From Ruegeria sp. 6PALISEP08 (GTDB taxonomy: Bacteria > Pseudomonadota > Alphaproteobacteria > Rhodobacterales > Rhodobacteraceae): 64,000 nucleotides of DNA. Shown here in pieces: positions 34,006 to 43,483 of this stretch (the first letter of the stretch is position 1; each line of letters opens with the position of its first letter). Below the pieces are notes generated by a model, which was not told the origin of the DNA, searched no databases, and saw only the letters and a program-made list of their open reading frames with translations. Position numbers and translations under genes: made by a program. Where the stretch lies: assembly GCF_001238295.1 (NCBI RefSeq), contig NZ_LGXZ01000010.1, forward strand, positions 1-64,000, in the 5' to 3' direction.

Positions 34006-34512
34006 ATGCAACGCAGACGTTCCTCGACCCGCGGGTTCAAACGCACCGCGTCTTTGCTGAACGATCAGATCCGGCGCGCCGGTGAAAGCCGGGGCTTTGC
34101 CGTGTCGCGGTTGTTGACTCATTGGGCCGAGATTGTGGGTCAGGACACCGCTGCCATCGCTCGCCCGGTCAATGTAGGTTATGGCAAGGGCGGCTTTGGC
34201 GCGACCCTGACCGTGTTGACCACTGGTCCGCAGGCCCCGATGCTGGAAATGCAGAAAGAGCAACTGCGCGGCAAGGTAAACGCGGTTTACGGATACAACG
34301 CCATCAGCCGGGTTCGCATCACCCAGACCGCTCCGACCGGATTTGCCGAGGGGCAGGCCAGTTTCGACCACAAACCGAAGCAAGCAAAACCCGAGATTGC
34401 ACCTGACGTTGTTGCCGAGGCTGACAAAGTGTCACGCGACGTGAATGATGAAGATTTGCGCGCGGCCCTTGAACGTCTGGGGCGCAACGTTCTATCCAAA
34501 CAGAAACGCTGA
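34006..34512 (+). CDS. DUF721 / DciA-family protein
   Basis: A 168-residue protein with an N-terminal DUF721 domain (about 1-100: basic start, RLLTHWAEIVGQDTAAIARPVN, then LTVLTTGPQAPMLEMQKEQLRGKVNA, and YNAISRVRITQT) and a flexible charged tail. DciA in other bacteria loads or activates the replicative helicase DnaB, which fits as alphaproteobacteria lack DnaC. The ATG at 34006 is used; a frame extending back over mutY is an artefact. It is followed after 13 bases by a DsbA-like gene, probably in one operon. Confidence 0.8.
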   Translation: MQRRRSSTRGFKRTASLLNDQIRRAGESRGFAVSRLLTHWAEIVGQDTAAIARPVNVGYGKGGFGATLTVLTTGPQAPMLEMQKEQLRGKVNAVYGYNAISRVRITQTAPTGFAEGQASFDHKPKQAKPEIAPDVVAEADKVSRDVNDEDLRAALERLGRNVLSKQKR

Positions 34513-34525
34513 GAAAGGGCTGAGA

Positions 34526-35188
34526 ATGAGCCGTATTGCAACCGTAATCTGTGCGGCCGTCGCCGTAGCCGCAGGCGGCTATTGGCTGTCGCTGTCAAAT
34601 TCCAATTCGTCCAACTTGCTGGTGAGTACTGCCGAGGCGCAAGAGGCGGATATTGATACCTCGACCATCATCGAAATGGTGCAGGGGGCTGAGGACGCGC
34701 CGGTCGAGATCATCGAATATGCCTCGTACACCTGTCCGCATTGCGCGACTTTCCATCAGAGCGCGTATAAGCAGCTCAAGAAAGACTTCATCGATACCGG
34801 AAAGGTCAAGTTCACCTATCGTGAAGTGTATTTTGACCGCTACGGCCTGTGGGCATCGATGGTTGCCCGCTGCGCCGGACCCGAAAAATTCTTTGGCATT
34901 ACCGACGTAATCTATCAGAAACAGTCCGAATGGACACGCGCGGGCGGACCGGCCGAGATCGTTGATGAATTGCGTAAGATTGGTCGTTTGGCCGGTGTCG
35001 ATGGCGACCAGCTTGAAGCATGTCTGCAAGATGGCACCAAGGCACGCACGCTTGCCGCATGGTATCAGGAAAACGCTGAACGTGATGGTATTCAGGCAAC
35101 CCCTTCCTTCATTGTGAACGGCAAGAAGGTCGACAATCAGTCCTACGCGGATTTCAAAAAGCTGATCGAAGCCGAGCTTGGCAGTTAA
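34526..35188 (+). CDS. DsbA-family thiol:disulfide protein
   Basis: A 220-residue thioredoxin-fold protein directed to the periplasm by an N-terminal signal or anchor (about 1-17). The active site is Cys70-Pro-His-Cys73 in YTCPHC, the CPHC typical of DsbA oxidants; a helical insert follows and the cis-Pro lies in QATPSFIVNGK. It probably introduces disulfides into exported proteins, several of which are encoded nearby. The ATG at 34526 follows GAGAAAGGGCTGAGA; longer upstream frames run into dciA. Confidence 0.85.
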   Translation: MSRIATVICAAVAVAAGGYWLSLSNSNSSNLLVSTAEAQEADIDTSTIIEMVQGAEDAPVEIIEYASYTCPHCATFHQSAYKQLKKDFIDTGKVKFTYREVYFDRYGLWASMVARCAGPEKFFGITDVIYQKQSEWTRAGGPAEIVDELRKIGRLAGVDGDQLEACLQDGTKARTLAAWYQENAERDGIQATPSFIVNGKKVDNQSYADFKKLIEAELGS

Positions 35189-35195
35189 TTCTTTA

Positions 35196-35222
35196 CCGGT
35201 CGGCCTTATGTGGGTCGACCGG
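35196..35222. terminator. Stem-loop between the convergent DsbA-like and lpxK genes
   Basis: CCGGTCGGCC (35196-35205) pairs with GGTCGACCGG (35213-35222), 10 bp with one G-T type mismatch and a 7-base loop. On the plus strand it is followed by ACCTATTTT. It probably ends the dciA-dsbA transcript and perhaps that of lpxK from the other side. Confidence 0.6.
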
Positions 35223-35224
35223 AC

Positions 35225-36226
35225 CTATTTTGGCGATGGCGCTGCGTGCAGCAGCATCTCTTTTACCCTATCGCCTTCCGGTATCTGAAGCCGGACCGGT
35301 AAAGTGATCACTTTGTTACGGAAAGCTGCCGGCAGGCGCACGGCGTCTTTCTCGGTCGTGATCATCTGAGCTCCCAGCTGCCGTGCTTCGTTTTCCAGCC
35401 GTGTCATCAGGGCCTGGGTCAGGGGTTGGTGATCGTCCAGTGCTTCGGCTCGCACCAGATCGACGCCCAGACAGCGCAGGGTCTGAAAGAACTTTTCCGG
35501 GTGCCCGATACCCGCAAAGGCCAGCGCCTGCGTTCCCGCCCAGTCCATACCGGTTTGTAATGGTTCGATGGCCCCGGTGACATGAGGAATCGTCAGTTGG
35601 TCTTTATATTGTTCGGCAAAGGCCGTTTGCGCGGTCTCGTCGCCAAGTGACAAAACCAGATCGGCGCGTTGCAGGCCAACGCTTACGGGTTCACGCAAGG
35701 GGCCAGCGGGCAGGCACAGGCCGTTTCCAAACCCGCGCTGCGCATCGACAACGATGACCGAGAAATCCTTGGCGACCGATGGGTTTTGAAACCCGTCATC
35801 CAGAACGATCACCGTCGCGCCCGCTGCTGCAGCCGCACGGGCGCCTGCTGCCCGGTCCTTGGCCACCCAGACTTCGCCGAACATTGCCAACAGCAGCGGC
35901 TCATCTCCAACCTCGGCGGCTGTGTGTTTGGCCGGATCGACCTGCACCGGGCCTTCCAAAGACCCCCCATGTCCGCGTGTGACAACATGCGGTTCGTGCC
36001 ATGCACTCCTGAGCTGTTCGAGGGTCCAGATCACGGTGGGTGTTTTGCCGGTTCCACCGGCATTGAGGTTGCCGATGCAGATCACCGGTACACCCGGCTT
36101 ATCCCCGGTTTCCGAGGCGACCCTGCGGGCTGTCACCGCTGCATAAAGATGCCCAAGTGGTGCCAGCAGACGCGCCCTCAGGTCCGGTTGATCCGGCGAT
36201 GTGTTCCAGAAGTCAGGTTCCCGCAT
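35225..36226 (-). CDS. lpxK: Tetraacyldisaccharide 4'-kinase
   Basis: A 333-residue inner-membrane-associated kinase that phosphorylates the 4' position of the lipid A disaccharide to make lipid IVA. The Walker A is in [16 protein letters not shown] near residue 55, and the family's [17 protein letters not shown] and [10 protein letters not shown] motifs follow. The ATG at 36224-36226 is preferred to a GTG three codons earlier. Its start lies 14 bases inside waaA, and it is the last gene of a leftward operon with pmbA, a phosphatase and waaA. Confidence 0.93.
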   Translation of the reverse strand: MREPDFWNTSPDQPDLRARLLAPLGHLYAAVTARRVASETGDKPGVPVICIGNLNAGGTGKTPTVIWTLEQLRSAWHEPHVVTRGHGGSLEGPVQVDPAKHTAAEVGDEPLLLAMFGEVWVAKDRAAGARAAAAAGATVIVLDDGFQNPSVAKDFSVIVVDAQRGFGNGLCLPAGPLREPVSVGLQRADLVLSLGDETAQTAFAEQYKDQLTIPHVTGAIEPLQTGMDWAGTQALAFAGIGHPEKFFQTLRCLGVDLVRAEALDDHQPLTQALMTRLENEARQLGAQMITTEKDAVRLPAAFRNKVITLPVRLQIPEGDRVKEMLLHAAPSPK

Positions 36227-37451
36227 GTTCCGCACTCCGCTGATCCAGAATATCCTGAACCATTTCGATCAGGGCATCCGCCTGCGGTGCGCCTTCGGAT
36301 ATCATCTGCCATCCTGCCAGTGCCATATCAGCGGCAAGATCCGGCGCGAGGAGCTGTACAAGGGCATCGCCCAGCTCGGTTGCCGTCTTGACCTCTTTGG
36401 CAGCACCCGCCTGCCGTATCTGAGAATACAAGGCGTCATGGCGATGTACAAACGGTCCGTGAATGATGGCAGATCCCAACGCAATCGATTCGGACGGATC
36501 ACGCCCACCCGCTCCGCGCTCCAACGAACTGGCCAAGAAGGTCACGGAGGATACGCGGTACCACAACCCCAGATTTTCGGGGTCGGCGGTCAGAACCACC
36601 TGCGTGGTGTCTTCGATCAGACCGCCGTCGTCCCAATTGGCACATCGCAAGTCCATCGATTCCAGACGCCGTTTCAGTGGCCCAGCTTCCAATTCGTCAG
36701 CCACGTGCAGCACCAGCACCAATCGGTGCAGCATTCGAAGCGCCTGCCGGTGGGCCGTCAGAACCGAGATAAACTCCTTGTCCTGAACCCATGCTGCCAG
36801 CCAGACCGGACGCCCGGCAAGGGTGTGGTTGGTCTCGATCAGCTCATCTTCGGGCCAGGGCCGGGGGTTGGGGCTGATGCGCAAAGGGGGCGAGTCGTGG
36901 ACTTTGGAGGAGTGAATGCCAAGGCGGCGAATCTGGCGGGCTGTTTCTGGCGATGCCGTCATGATTTTGTGGAAACAGTCGAACGTTGCACGGGTGATAT
37001 CCGGCAACCAGCGCGCGCTTCGGGGGAGGGTGACACTGAACTGGGCATCGAACAATACCAGCGGAATGTCTTGTTCTTCGGCTCGGGTCAGGATGTTGGG
37101 AAGCAGATCGCCCCCCACCCATAGCCCCATTGAAGGGCGCCAGTGTTCCAGAAACCCACGTACTGCTCCGCTTTGGTCCTGAGGCAGGTTGATCAAAGGG
37201 AAATCACGGTGCGGCCAGGTGTCCAATTCCGCGTCCGGTGGCGCGGTGAGGACAAAACTCAGTTCGGATCGAACCTGTAACAGCCGGCGACAAAAGTCGC
37301 TCACCGCCCGCAGACGTCCCGGTGTGGCGATATGAATCCAGAGAAGCTCGCCATCAGGACGTGGTTGATCAATGCGCTGACTGGCACTGTTGCGCATTCC
37401 CCAGGACAAAACCCTGTAGGCCGCCAAACTCAGGGATCGCGGCTTGCTCAT
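36213..37451 (-). CDS. waaA: 3-deoxy-D-manno-octulosonic acid (Kdo) transferase
   Basis: A 412-residue glycosyltransferase (KdtA/WaaA) that adds Kdo from CMP-Kdo to lipid IVA. The N-terminal domain includes [15 protein letters not shown] and [18 protein letters not shown]; the linker has [14 protein letters not shown]; the C-terminal domain has [28 protein letters not shown], the nucleotide-sugar site. It is coupled to the preceding phosphatase gene (ATGA) and to lpxK, which makes its acceptor precursor, so consecutive lipid A steps are encoded side by side. Confidence 0.88.
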   Translation of the reverse strand: MSKPRSLSLAAYRVLSWGMRNSASQRIDQPRPDGELLWIHIATPGRLRAVSDFCRRLLQVRSELSFVLTAPPDAELDTWPHRDFPLINLPQDQSGAVRGFLEHWRPSMGLWVGGDLLPNILTRAEEQDIPLVLFDAQFSVTLPRSARWLPDITRATFDCFHKIMTASPETARQIRRLGIHSSKVHDSPPLRISPNPRPWPEDELIETNHTLAGRPVWLAAWVQDKEFISVLTAHRQALRMLHRLVLVLHVADELEAGPLKRRLESMDLRCANWDDGGLIEDTTQVVLTADPENLGLWYRVSSVTFLASSLERGAGGRDPSESIALGSAIIHGPFVHRHDALYSQIRQAGAAKEVKTATELGDALVQLLAPDLAADMALAGWQMISEGAPQADALIEMVQDILDQRSAEHAGT

Positions 37452-38248
37452 GCCCCGATCCCGGGCCCGGTCGGATTCAGCCGTTTTGACAGTTCTTCAT
37501 GCAGCCACGCGTTCGCCGCGATGACGCCGTTCAGCCTTGGGCGGGCGTTGTTGAACACCAAGGGTTGCCCCGCCCGGTCGGAACACACGCCGCCTGCCTC
37601 TCGGATAATCAGGTCACCGGCGGCGATATCCCATTCCCAGCTGGGGCGCAGAGTCAGCATCGCGTCGAACCGCCCCTGCGCGACCAGAGCCATGCGATAG
37701 GCCAGAGACGGGCGATAAGCGCGTTCGAAATCGGGTACATGCCCGTCCCGCCAGTGCTGCGTGTCGAGATTTGGTTTGGCAGCCAGAACTTCCGACCGTT
37801 GCAAGTCTGCAATGGTCGAGGTCGTGATTGTCTCGCCGTTCAGCGTAGCGCCCTCTCCCTGGGCGGCGGCATAGAGCAGATCCCGCATCGGGAGATAAAC
37901 CACAGCGGCCGTCACGCGACCTTCATCGGCGACGGCGATGGAATGCGCCCAAGTGCGTGCGCCCTCGGCGAAACTGCGGGTGCCGTCAATCGGATCGATG
38001 ATGAAGGCATTGCGGCACTCCAGCCGCTCGGACGTGTCCTCTGACTCCTCGCTCAGCCAGCCATATCCCGGTCGTGCGGCGCGCAGCCGGTCCTCGAGCA
38101 TTGCGTTCACGGCCAGATCGGCCTCGGTCACTGGACCGGCACCATCGGGTTTGTCCCAGCGCTGGGCCTGTGTCCCGGAATACTGCGTGGCGATCTTGCC
38201 GGCCTCCAGCGCCGCGTCAATCAGCAGGGACAGGTCAGTTGCCGGCAA
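37448..38248 (-). CDS. Inositol-monophosphatase-family phosphatase (CysQ-like)
   Basis: A 266-residue Mg-dependent, Li-sensitive-type phosphatase. The metal motifs are SEESED near residue 68, IIDPIDGTRSFAEG near 84, and WEWDIAAGDLIIREAGG near 205. 3'(2'),5'-bisphosphate nucleotidase (CysQ) and inositol-phosphatase members look alike at this level, and the substrate is not resolvable here. It lies between pmbA (14-base overlap) and waaA (ATGA). Confidence 0.85.
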   Translation of the reverse strand: MPATDLSLLIDAALEAGKIATQYSGTQAQRWDKPDGAGPVTEADLAVNAMLEDRLRAARPGYGWLSEESEDTSERLECRNAFIIDPIDGTRSFAEGARTWAHSIAVADEGRVTAAVVYLPMRDLLYAAAQGEGATLNGETITTSTIADLQRSEVLAAKPNLDTQHWRDGHVPDFERAYRPSLAYRMALVAQGRFDAMLTLRPSWEWDIAAGDLIIREAGGVCSDRAGQPLVFNNARPRLNGVIAANAWLHEELSKRLNPTGPGIGA

Positions 38249-39581
38249 GTGTCATTCCTTCGATCAGCAACGATGGAACCACGCGCGACAGATATGGGCG
38301 GGCGTCATTTGCGGGAATGATCCGGCGCAACATGTCCCGCAAATTACCTGCGATGGTGCATTCATTGACCGGATGTGTGATCTCGCCATTTTCCACCCAG
38401 AATCCAGAAGCCCCACGAGAATAGTCACCGGTGTTGGGGTTGATCGTCGACCCGATCATGGATGTGACCAACAATCCGGTGCCCATGTCACGCAAAAGAT
38501 CAGCGCGGCTTTTGTCGCCCTGCGTCAGGCTGAGGTTCCAGTTGCTGGGAGACGGCGGGCCGGACACGCCACGCGCAGCATTGCCTGTCGACACCATGTC
38601 CAGTTTGCGCGCGCTGGACAGATCCAGCGTCCACCCGGTGAGGATACCATTTTCCACAATTGACCTGCGTTGCGTCGGCAAGCCCTCGGCATCAAAAGGG
38701 CGCGAACCCGAGATGCGCGGGCGGTGGGGGTCTTCGATCAGGGACAGATGCGCGGGCAGAACCTCTTGTCCCAGACAATCCTTGAGCCAGGACGCACCCC
38801 GTGCAATTGCCGCACCATTGCTGGCGGCCAGCAGATGACCGATCAGTGAAGACGAGATGCGCTCATCAAACAACACAGGGAAACTGCCGGTCTCAGGTTT
38901 GCACGCGCCGACCTGCTGCACCGCACGTTCGCCCGCTGTGCGCCCAATCTCTTCCGCGCTGCGCAGGTCGGACTGAAACGTCCGGCTGTCACCGTCGTAG
39001 TCCCGTTCCATCCCGGTGCCTTCGCCCGAGATCGCAACGCAAGAAACAGACCGGCTGCTGCGCTCATATCCGCCGGTAAACCCGTTTGTGGCGGCCAGAT
39101 GCACGCGGTGGGTTCCGTAGCTTGCAGCCGCATCTGATACCTGAGTGACACCCGGCACAGCCAATGCTGCGGCTTCGGCCGCCAGAGCATCCTGCATCAG
39201 GGCTTCGGCGGATGGAGCAGGGGCAGGGTCCAGCAACTCCAGCGATTGCGCATCCCAGTTGCTCACCAATTGGTCGCGTTCAGCCAGCCCGGAAAACGGA
39301 TCTTCCGGGGCTTCTTTGGCCATGGCCACAGCGCGCTCGGCCATTGCATGCAAGGTTTCCGGGCGACTGTCGGAACTGGATACGATTGCGGACCGTTTCC
39401 CCAGAAAGACCCGCAACCCCAGATCCGCACCTTCCGAGCGTTCCGCATGTTCCAGCGCTCCGCCCCGCACCTCGACCGCAACCGAGGAGCCATCAAGCAC
39501 GATGGCATCCGCAGCTTCTGCGCCTGCTTTGCGGGCCACATCAAGCAATTGCTGGCTGATTTCTTCTGGTGTGCGGGTCAT
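38235..39581 (-). CDS. pmbA: TldD/PmbA-family metalloprotease subunit
   Basis: A 448-residue PmbA (TldE)-type protein. The N-terminal part (EISQQLLDVARKAGAEAADA, then the VRGGALEHAERSEG region) and C-terminal RGVSGPPSPSNWNLSL plus INPNTGDYSRGASGFWVENGEITHPV are typical. PmbA normally pairs with TldD to degrade unfolded peptides and mature microcin-type peptides; tldD is not in this window. It starts a leftward operon leading into lipid A genes, preceded by a strong terminator from the DUF2125 gene. Confidence 0.9.
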   Translation of the reverse strand: MTRTPEEISQQLLDVARKAGAEAADAIVLDGSSVAVEVRGGALEHAERSEGADLGLRVFLGKRSAIVSSSDSRPETLHAMAERAVAMAKEAPEDPFSGLAERDQLVSNWDAQSLELLDPAPAPSAEALMQDALAAEAAALAVPGVTQVSDAAASYGTHRVHLAATNGFTGGYERSSRSVSCVAISGEGTGMERDYDGDSRTFQSDLRSAEEIGRTAGERAVQQVGACKPETGSFPVLFDERISSSLIGHLLAASNGAAIARGASWLKDCLGQEVLPAHLSLIEDPHRPRISGSRPFDAEGLPTQRRSIVENGILTGWTLDLSSARKLDMVSTGNAARGVSGPPSPSNWNLSLTQGDKSRADLLRDMGTGLLVTSMIGSTINPNTGDYSRGASGFWVENGEITHPVNECTIAGNLRDMLRRIIPANDARPYLSRVVPSLLIEGMTLAGN

Positions 39582-39709
39582 GAGGCCTCCGGGTTTATTT
39601 CCAAGGACCTAGCCTTGGACTGCCCGTCTCGCAAGACCCGTGGCCGGATTGTGTGATGAGGATCGTGATGAACCCGCCCTGGTTCAGAGATTTGGGCCGG
39701 GAACGGTGG

Positions 39710-39740
39710 AAAAAGGGCCGTAAGATACACGGCCCTTTTT
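39710..39740 (-). terminator. Intrinsic terminator after the DUF2125 gene
   Basis: AAAAAGGGCCGT (39710-39721) and ACGGCCCTTTTT (39729-39740) form a perfect 12-bp stem with a 7-base loop. Read leftward it ends in five U directly after the stem and lies 7 bases beyond the DUF2125 stop. Confidence 0.9.
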
Positions 39741-39746
39741 CAAACT

Positions 39747-41261
39747 TTACTTGATGCGCTGGCCATTTGCCAGAATCTGACCATCTTCGGTGAATTCGAT
39801 GGTTGAATTCAATGTGTCCGGTTCTTCGCCCGGAACCGCCATCAGACCCATCATCATCCGGGCACCCAAGGCGTCATTGTCCGAAATGATGCCCATGCTG
39901 ATCAGGGTGTCGATCAACTGGTTGGCACCGACAAGTTTCAGGTTCGCAACGCCGCTTGGGCTGGGCAAGCCATCAAATTCTTCGGTGTTCGAGTTGTCGA
40001 ACGCAAAATCGCCGTCACCTGTCAGTTTTGCACCGACCAGAGACACCAGCAGTTCATTGATTTTCAGAGAATGCAGCTCACCCGGAGCTTCTTCTGTCTC
40101 AAGGTCGATTTCAGGGTCGAAAATATTCATCAGAACTTTCGCCGTGCCGGTCGCATCCAGCGCGATTGTCGCGGGATCACGCGGCAGCGCGCCTGCAGGA
40201 TCGAAAATGCCCCACAGCACGTCTGACATCGTGAAATCGGTCAGATTGAACCCCAGACCAAACGGCTGAACCTCGTCTGACTGTTGAACCGGGAACTCAA
40301 AGTTGAGCCCGGCATTGGCCATTGAGATCTCAATCGGGAAGGGCAGGTCTGCAGTCGTTACCGCCAGCGTCGTGCTGTTTTGGTCGATATCATAGACCAG
40401 CTTTTCGGCGTCGATGGCTGCAGCAAAGCGTCCACCTTCCGAGGTGCTGTTCATCGAGAACGCCTGACCTTCGCTGGTGCCGCTCAGATCAGTGCTGCCC
40501 GAAGCATAGGTAAAGATCCCGTCGAACGCAAAACCGGCTTCGTAAAACGCTTGCGGGTCAGAAAGATCAAATTCCGTCGGAAATACGTTTTCGCCCTCGA
40601 ACGCCAGTTGGTCCAGTTGACCGTTAATCAGGCCAGTTTCGCCGCTTTCGGGATCCTGAAAGCTCATGTTGTAGGTCAGGCTGGCTGCGTTGAATGTCTG
40701 GGTGAGATCACGGTTTTCACCGATCTGCATCCGCGAGCTACCGGTCAGATCATCGGCCTCAACCGCCAGGTCAATGACGTCATCCGGAACTGTCTCGCCG
40801 TCAACCTCGACCGAGTCCAGTGACACACCGAGCGTATCGGCGGTGTAGTCATAGGTCATGTCTTCGGGCGTGCCCGAGGCGACCATGTTCAATTGGCTGT
40901 GAGAGTAAGTCACGGTAGCCGCAAAGTCGCCTTCTTCGGCTTTACCGGTGACTCTCATGGGAAAGTTCTCGGGCACTCCAATCGTCACGGTTCCGTCACC
41001 GTTTTCGGTCAGCGTCATCTCGGGCACGACCATCTGGAATTGCCCATCTTCTTCGGGCAGAGCCATTGAAAGCGTCATGTTTGAAATCGTGGTCACACCG
41101 CCCGCCGAGCTTTCGTCGCCAGTGATGGTGTAGCCCATCGAGGTGAAATAGCCTTGCCAGTTGGACCAGACATCATCAGCCGTCAGGTCGGCAAACGCAC
41201 CCTGAGTGGCAACGGCATAGGCCAAAGCTGCACCACAGCTGCGGCGGAGGAAAACGGACAT
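39747..41261 (-). CDS. DUF2125 exported protein
   Basis: A 504-residue exported protein. It has a signal peptide (about 1-23, AFA-DLT), then a long, beta-rich, acidic body of repeated patterns of hydrophobic strands separated by Asp/Gly/Thr turns, of the DUF2125 type seen in alphaproteobacteria. Function is unknown; the beta-rich, repeating shape resembles periplasmic lipid-transfer or AsmA-like proteins, which is only a suggestion. The ATG at 41259-41261 follows GAAGGG; the 75-codon upstream extension has no export signal and crosses the divergent SDR leader. Confidence 0.75.
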   Translation of the reverse strand: MSVFLRRSCGAALAYAVATQGAFADLTADDVWSNWQGYFTSMGYTITGDESSAGGVTTISNMTLSMALPEEDGQFQMVVPEMTLTENGDGTVTIGVPENFPMRVTGKAEEGDFAATVTYSHSQLNMVASGTPEDMTYDYTADTLGVSLDSVEVDGETVPDDVIDLAVEADDLTGSSRMQIGENRDLTQTFNAASLTYNMSFQDPESGETGLINGQLDQLAFEGENVFPTEFDLSDPQAFYEAGFAFDGIFTYASGSTDLSGTSEGQAFSMNSTSEGGRFAAAIDAEKLVYDIDQNSTTLAVTTADLPFPIEISMANAGLNFEFPVQQSDEVQPFGLGFNLTDFTMSDVLWGIFDPAGALPRDPATIALDATGTAKVLMNIFDPEIDLETEEAPGELHSLKINELLVSLVGAKLTGDGDFAFDNSNTEEFDGLPSPSGVANLKLVGANQLIDTLISMGIISDNDALGARMMMGLMAVPGEEPDTLNSTIEFTEDGQILANGQRIK

Positions 41262-41400
41262 AAGGTAACCCTTCTTGATCAATTTGTGGCGCATGGTCGG
41301 GTTTGTGGCGGGTATCGTCAAGGGGCAAGGGCTGGACCCTTTCCCCGTTTCCGCGCTACGGCTGTTGCCGACAGCAATTGCAGCGCGTGAGGAGGGGCAG

Positions 41401-42144
41401 ATGCAGGGTAAAACGGTTCTTATTACAGGGGCCAGCCGGGGAATCGGGGCCGAGGCAGGGCGCGTTTTTGCCGCAGCCGGAGCCAATGTGGCTCTGGTGG
41501 CGCGCAGCCACGATCAGATCGATGCTCTGGCAGCGGCCTTGGGCGATCGGGCTATCGCTTTGGCGTGTGATGTCAGCGACTTCGCACAGGTCGAACAGGC
41601 CGTGGCCACCTGTGTGGACCACTTCGGTGGGTTGGACGTTCTGATTGGCAATGCCGGTGTGATCGACCCGATCTTTCATCTCGCGAATGCTGATACAGAG
41701 GCATGGAGCAAGGCCATCGACATCAACCTCAAAGGTATCTTTTACGGGATGCGCGCTGCCTTGCCGATCATGCGGGCCGCTGGCGGAGGGAGCGTTCTCA
41801 CCATTTCGTCCGGGGCAGCGTCGAACCCGGTTGAGGCGTGGAGCCACTATTGCACGTCCAAGGCCGGGGCCAAAATGCTTACGGAATGCTTGCATCTGGA
41901 AGAGGCCCATAATGGCATTCGCGCCATGGGTCTGTCACCGGGAACCGTGGCCACGGATATGCAGCGGTCAATCAAGGCCAGCGGCATCAACCCGGTCAGC
42001 CAGCTGGATTGGGATGTTCACATCCCCGCAGACTGGCCTGCACGAACGCTGCTCTGGATGTGTTCCGATGATGCGAATGAGTTTTTGGGCACCGAAATCT
42101 CGCTGCGGTTGGAGGATATCCGCAAACGGGTTGGGCTAATATGA
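41401..42144 (+). CDS. Short-chain dehydrogenase/reductase
   Basis: A 247-residue classical SDR. The NAD(P) motif TGASRGIG is at residues 9-16, NAG appears in LIGNAGVIDP, catalytic Ser is in TISSGAAS, and YCTSK gives Tyr and Lys. The ATG follows GAGGAGGGG, a near-perfect ribosome site. The substrate is unknown. It is the first of three genes overlapping by ATGA (SDR, enoyl-CoA hydratase-like, VOC protein), suggesting one small catabolic pathway acting on a CoA thioester or related compound. Confidence 0.85.
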   Translation: MQGKTVLITGASRGIGAEAGRVFAAAGANVALVARSHDQIDALAAALGDRAIALACDVSDFAQVEQAVATCVDHFGGLDVLIGNAGVIDPIFHLANADTEAWSKAIDINLKGIFYGMRAALPIMRAAGGGSVLTISSGAASNPVEAWSHYCTSKAGAKMLTECLHLEEAHNGIRAMGLSPGTVATDMQRSIKASGINPVSQLDWDVHIPADWPARTLLWMCSDDANEFLGTEISLRLEDIRKRVGLI

Positions 42145-42749
42145 TCAATCTGACCAAAGAGGATGGCCTGTGGACCGTCACGATCAACAACCCGGACAAG
42201 GCCAACGCTTTGACAGGGGCCATGCTGACAGAGCTGGCCGAGATCGCCGAAGCCGCGACTGAAGCGAAGGCGTTGATCCTGACAGGTGCGGGCAAGGTGT
42301 TCAGTGCCGGTGCCGATCTTGACGAGGCGCGTGCCGGTCTGGCCACGTCGGATGTCTGGGAGCGCCTGTCTGGCGCCATCGCGGCGCTGCCCTGCCTGAC
42401 CGTTGCGGCGTTGAACGGCACTTTGGCTGGCGGGGCCAACGGAATGGCTCTGGCCTGTGACCTGCGCATCGCGGTGCCCTCGGCCAAGTTTTTCTATCCG
42501 GTGATGAAACTGGGATTTCTGCCGCAACCCTCCGATCCAAAGCGGTTGGCGGCTTTGGTCGGACCGGCCCGTACCAAGCTGATTCTGATGGCGGGTCAGA
42601 AAATCACCGCACAAGAGGCGTATGAGTTTGGTTTGGTGGACCGGATTGTCGAGGCTGACCACCTGATGCAAACCGCACGCGATCTGGTGACGGATAGCGT
42701 CAACGCCGACCCGAAGATTGCCGCCGGAATTGCAAGGTTGTGTTCATGA
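42141..42749 (+). CDS. Short enoyl-CoA hydratase/isomerase-family protein
   Basis: A 202-residue crotonase-fold protein. Oxyanion-hole segments are present: VFSAGADLDEA and LNGTLAGGANGMALACDLRIA. The segment that normally carries a catalytic Glu (PE..LG..P) reads YPVMKLGFLP, so that Glu appears lost. At 202 residues it is about 55 shorter than usual and lacks most of the C-terminal helices used for trimerisation. It may catalyse a different crotonase-fold reaction rather than hydration. Both ends overlap neighbours by ATGA. Confidence 0.8.
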   Translation: MINLTKEDGLWTVTINNPDKANALTGAMLTELAEIAEAATEAKALILTGAGKVFSAGADLDEARAGLATSDVWERLSGAIAALPCLTVAALNGTLAGGANGMALACDLRIAVPSAKFFYPVMKLGFLPQPSDPKRLAALVGPARTKLILMAGQKITAQEAYEFGLVDRIVEADHLMQTARDLVTDSVNADPKIAAGIARLCS

Positions 42750-43483
42750 GGATGTCAGCCTTGCGCCTTCGGGTCGGTGATCCGGACCGGCTGGCCGCGT
42801 TCTACCGTGACATGCTGGGGATGTCGGTCCGCAGTGAAGGTCTGAGCCATCGCGTAGGTTATGAAGGCCAGGATGCGGATCTGCTGCTGTTGCCGGGCGG
42901 CGGCGGGTACACCCACGACCGAGGTCAACGCTATTGGAAGATCGGCATCACCGTGCCGGATGTTGACCTTGCTGTCGCCCATCTGCGCGCGTGCGATGTT
43001 CCGGTGAGTGCGCCAAACCAGTTTCTGGATATCGGGTATATGTGCCATCTGGCCGACCCCGAAGGGTTCGTTATCGAGCTGCTGCAACAGGATTTCGAAG
43101 GCAACCGCCCTCCGCAAGCCGCTGATCCCGATGCGCCGTTTGCGCAGGCCCGGATCGGTCAGATCACCCTACGAACCGGGGATATCGCCTCCGAAGACTC
43201 GTTTTGGCGCGCGCAAGGTATGTCGTTGTTGTCGATGCAAGAGGTTGCTCCAAACGGCTTTGACCTGCATTTCTATGCCTTTACGCCGGAAACGCCTCCG
43301 AACCCCGATCTGTGGGCGGTTGAAAACCGCGAATGGCTTTGGAAACGACCCTATACAACGCTGGAATTTCAGCACGTTGCGGGGGCTCAATTCGCGCCTG
43401 TGCCTGATTATCAGGGCATTGAAATCGAAGGCATGTCTAAATCTCTGACCGATGCCTTTGGCGACCCGATCCTTCCGGGCTGA
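42746..43483 (+). CDS. Two-domain VOC (glyoxalase/dioxygenase-fold) protein
   Basis: A 245-residue protein of two vicinal-oxygen-chelate modules (about 3-115 and 130-240). The first starts LRLRVGDPDRLAAFYRDMLG and ends in CHLADPEGFVIELLQQ, whose Glu is a metal-ligand position; the second starts IGQITLRTGDIASEDSFW. Members include ring-cleaving dioxygenases and glyoxalases; the substrate is unknown. The ATG at 42746 overlaps the previous stop (ATGA) and follows AAGG. Its stop directly abuts that of the convergent HNH gene. Confidence 0.8.
   Translation: MRMSALRLRVGDPDRLAAFYRDMLGMSVRSEGLSHRVGYEGQDADLLLLPGGGGYTHDRGQRYWKIGITVPDVDLAVAHLRACDVPVSAPNQFLDIGYMCHLADPEGFVIELLQQDFEGNRPPQAADPDAPFAQARIGQITLRTGDIASEDSFWRAQGMSLLSMQEVAPNGFDLHFYAFTPETPPNPDLWAVENREWLWKRPYTTLEFQHVAGAQFAPVPDYQGIEIEGMSKSLTDAFGDPILPG

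Noticed and set aside
36201-37124. Plus-strand open frame of 307 codons over lpxK/waaA
   Set aside because: Antisense to two well-recognised lipid A genes.
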